From Epiperipatus broadwayi (lineage: Eukaryota > Onychophora > Udeonychophora > Euonychophora > Peripatidae), in NCBI GenBank assembly GCA_028023455.1, contig JAQFVV010006471.1, positions 1,038,123 through 1,102,122 of the forward strand: DNA of 64,000 nucleotides, read 5' to 3'. The translations under genes and the position numbers were made by a program. This document shows positions 60,406-64,000 of this stretch, piece by piece; the first letter of the stretch is position 1; each line of letters begins with the position of its first letter. The notes below the pieces were generated by a model. It was given only the letters and a program-made list of their open reading frames with translations. It had not been told where the DNA came from and searched no databases.

Positions 60406-63400
60406 CTGAAAAAAAAAAGGATATATATATATTAAGTTAAATGATTAATACAAAATATAATAGCAAAATGAAATAATCATAAAAAGTTAAATAAATTAAA
60501 GAATATATTTATAAACAATGTTGAATGACTTATGTAATTATGTCAAATGATTTCTGCTTTTTATTCATTAACAGAGCATAAAAACCTCCCAGACAGTTTA
60601 GATAAATGATCTACATGACATGAATTGAGAGAGGGATAATATAAATACCATACTCAATTTTTGATAAGTATTTAAGCACATTTTTTACTATAACTTTTAA
60701 AACTAATTTAATCATATCTGACTGAATATTATGGCATGCTTTATAGATACCGAAACCACAACATATTGTTTCCATACTGCAAACATAGTAAAAATGTAAG
60801 CAACCACTAAAATGCATTTTGACTGAATTAATTTTTTTAAATTAGCCCAGTCATTATACACTGCAAATGTTCTTTATTGTTATTCTATATTTATCTAAAG
60901 TATCTCACATCATTTCACTTTACATGTTTAGCATGCATTTAATGATGACTATAGACATATTTAAGAATACATACACAAATGATTGTCCATTATTTTTTAC
61001 CACATTAAAAGTTATTATAATTCTTTTAACTTCAGATGTGAAGTATAATTTCTCATTAATGATCAACTATATCTTTTTATTACTTATAACTGTATGATTC
61101 CATTTTCTTATTCAACATTTTGACTTCCTTCTCTAATACACAATATATAATATGTTATTTAAATATATAAGAATTATTAAAAGACTGTAATTGTCAATGA
61201 GTATGTGCTAGAAATGTGACATTTGTAAGTGAATTGTAAATAATCATTTTTATTTTTGCCAGTGTCTCTATATATTTTTGAGATTTAGGAATGATAAACT
61301 GAGCTTTAAAAAAATAAATATAAAAATTTTAGGCAATGAGTAAAAAATGTCAAAGGTTATACAAAAAAATAGGATCACATGAAATTGTAAACAATAATAA
61401 AAATATATTTGACTTTTAATTTTAAAAAAAGTCTATATATGTGACATTAAAAAATATATATAATTAATTTCTGATCTAATAAAATATGATTGATAATCAT
61501 TTGTTATATATATATATATCAATATTAACAATCATTTAAGCAATCCAATTTTTAGATAAAAAAAAAAGTGAGAGAAAAAATTATAAAACGTAAATAAATT
61601 CAAATTAATCTTTAAACCATCATGAGTTATTTTTTGAAAAGCTTTTTATTTGATAATAGTCTTTCTTATGTTTGAGTTGACTGTAATTTTCCATTGTATT
61701 CTATCTTTAGCCATATTCTCGCACTAAAAGCAATCATGGTAGCACTTCTGTAGAGGGTCTTTAAAATATTTTTTATAATGAAATGACTAATCAGTCGTAG
61801 AACATATTCGACCAAGTAGACTGAAAAAAAATATTTTGCTTTATTTCGCATAATCAATCAAATGCATTTTTACTCTTATAGTTTGAAGATTTAATATCAC
61901 CTCATAAGGTAAGTCTGAAGAACATATTGATTAGGCTTATAATCATACAATCAAAAAGCATTCATAAATGAATTCGACCTTGTGTCTTCTTCATACTGCT
62001 TTGAGAGAGAATCAATATCTCACTTTTGCTATACATACAACTAATTTAAATGAAATAGTTATGGTAATAAAAACCATCTCCAACTTGTTAGATATAGCAG
62101 AGACACATTCTAATGTTCCTTAATACTCTCTAGCTGATAATCAAAGAAGCAAAATATTGCTGACTTTTTTACCTCCCATTGCTAGCTGGTAAACATTTGA
62201 GTTTTTAAACATTAATTGTTAAAGCAAATTGTAGATTGCATTCAAAATATTAAAAACATTCTATAGATTATTTTTGATATATGCTTCATAAACTTTTCTA
62301 CAAACTGATCCCAAGTCACAATCAGCATCAATATATTCATTTAATAGCAATTTTCATTTCAAATAAGTAAGATCTTCAGTTACTAGTAGTAATCCTCTCT
62401 CACCAACATACACAATATGTGAAGAACATAATATGAATAAATTTCTAAGATTAACTATTACTTCCAGGAAAATCTCAAAACTCAATTAACAGTTGTATGC
62501 CTTGACCAAACCAATAAAAGTACTACATAAATCATATATTTGCTTATAATACTTTTCTTGGATTTGCCTAGTAATAAATAAAAATATTTATAGCACCTCC
62601 TGAATCTCTTAAAAATCATGAATGTTTGCTAATCACTCATTTATGATTAGAAATAATCTATTCAAGAGTATAATAACATTTTATTTTTCCCTTATTTTTA
62701 TAAATTATAACAACAGAAATTTTCTTAAGTTCAGATTGCTAATATTCATAGATCCATATAAAATCTGACTAAATTTCTGTTGGAGCAAATATATCACCAT
62801 TACATGTTAAAATTTCTCTAAAAATTTTATCAGAATAAACAACCTTTCTACTTTTAAGTGTACCATCCACTGATTTTAGTAGAATTATATAGTTTTTAAG
62901 ATCCATATTATTTTCAATGCATAAAAAATAGTTCAAAAATAATTATGTCAGCAAATGACTGTATTTCCATTACAATTTTACTTTATACCATTCTTAAGTC
63001 ATTTTAACAATTATTAACAAACTTCTGCATTAATTTCTTATAGTGCTAACATGAATCCTGAGTTACTTTAATATTCAGTCATTCAGAGATAATAATATTT
63101 GTTTTTCATTAAGTCATTAATGGGATTACTGTCAAAAAAATCAGTAAATTTAAAAACACTATCTTGTATTGTATATTCAAAATATTTGTTAAGAAAATTC
63201 CAGTCTCACTAATATAGTCATCTTGAAAGTAAAAACTAGTAATTTTAGTGTTTAACAGTTGTTGAAATGCGGCACAAAAAGCAGTTGCTTTTAAAGAACA
63301 ATTTTTATATGTCCTCCAATATGTTTGCAAAAGCATCAATTTATTAATGACAGTCCTTTTAATCTTGGAGATTATTAACCTATAATCTGTTTAATAATTG

Positions 63401-64000
63401 GCATATTTAGTATTTATGCAAAACTGATTTCTTCTACATTCTGATCTGTAATTATAATGCAATTCATATAAAATGTTATTGATTTGAATGTGGATGCATT
63501 CATATTTCTATGTAGCTATTAATCTTTCTAAACAAAATGTTCACAATAGTCAATCCTTATATGATCTAAAAAATTAATAAAAACTGGAGTCACAAACCCA
63601 ATTGTATTATTTACAATAACTGTTTACATAGTTTGTTCCTTCTACTAATAGATGTGTTAAAATCTTCATTCTTGACATTAAAGCAATAGCATTATTCAAC
63701 AAAAAATATGATTTTTCTATATATAAAATGATTTGGGTCAAATGAAGAATCGGTTCAGTGAGAAATGCATCTTAAGAGTCATTTAACTTTCTTAGATGTC
63801 TTTATAAGTGTTTGACAGTTGTGGGTGATGGAGTAAAAGTTGAAAACATATTTATAGAATATATTGTCGTATGTTTATATGAGTATGTTAAAATACATAC
63901 ACATATAAAGCTAGAAAACACTTATGCGTTATATATGTCTGTATATATGTTGCAGTACAGGCATTCTTCGTATACCTGAAATTTAATTGTAAATGTAGGA
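60406..64000. other. probable TOP3B intron, nothing recognised
   Basis: The DNA upstream of the zinc-finger exon should be TOP3B intron on the minus strand. No further TOP3B exon was found by eye, and no repeat could be assigned. The minus-strand 76-codon frame at 63109-63339 resembles no family I know. Confidence 0.4.

Noticed and set aside
63109-63339. Possible transposase fragment on the minus strand
   Set aside because: The 76-codon frame shows no catalytic or structural motif, and no family could be named.

Overview
This is AT-rich animal nuclear DNA, mostly intergenic and intronic. Genes are split by introns, A/T runs and di-, tri- and tetranucleotide repeats are everywhere, and most coding-like sequence belongs to decayed transposable elements. 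The only host gene recognised is the 3' end of DNA topoisomerase III beta (TOP3B), on the minus strand between 53.06 and 60.41 kb. The species cannot be fixed from the sequence. The mix of RTE, jockey/CR1-like and L1/Tx1-like LINEs, Penelope, hAT, mariner and Ty3-like elements suits an invertebrate; a lophotrochozoan would fit, but that is a guess.

Layout: 0.5-2.56 kb is a head-to-head (palindromic) pair of 5'-truncated Penelope-like copies whose outer 3' ends carry hammerhead-ribozyme-like motifs. 3.3-5.5 kb holds a jockey/CR1-like LINE fragment between ATT microsatellites, with a second hammerhead-like motif on the opposite strand at 5.1 kb. 5.5-7.2 kb is a minus-strand LINE 3' end, followed by trinucleotide and GATA arrays to 7.6 kb. 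10.86-14.5 kb is an old RTE LINE interrupted by a foldback element. 15.76-18.36 kb is a decayed hAT transposon with recognisable TIRs and an 8-bp target duplication. 19.7-20.05 kb is an RTE 3' end. 21.88-29.24 kb is a complete-ended minus-strand LTR retrotransposon with two 1.7-kb LTRs, a tRNA-Pro-like primer site, a polypurine tract and only gag-like coding sequence. 32.2-33.0, 36.0-37.7 and 44.1-44.75 kb are copies of another LINE family (called family B here). 38.47-41.69 kb is the best preserved RTE LINE. 42.0-42.7 kb is a mariner remnant. 46.5-49.0 kb is a further decayed LINE.

From 53.06 kb to at least 60.41 kb, and probably to the window end, the DNA is TOP3B. Its last three coding exons encode the C-terminal zinc-finger region and the RGG-rich tail, and they splice in phase. 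The 6.6-kb intron between the first two of these exons holds a tRNA-derived SINE-like piece, an LTR-like sequence with a TATA box, and a degraded RTE copy, the last two antisense to the gene. Apart from TOP3B, no intact functional protein is apparent.
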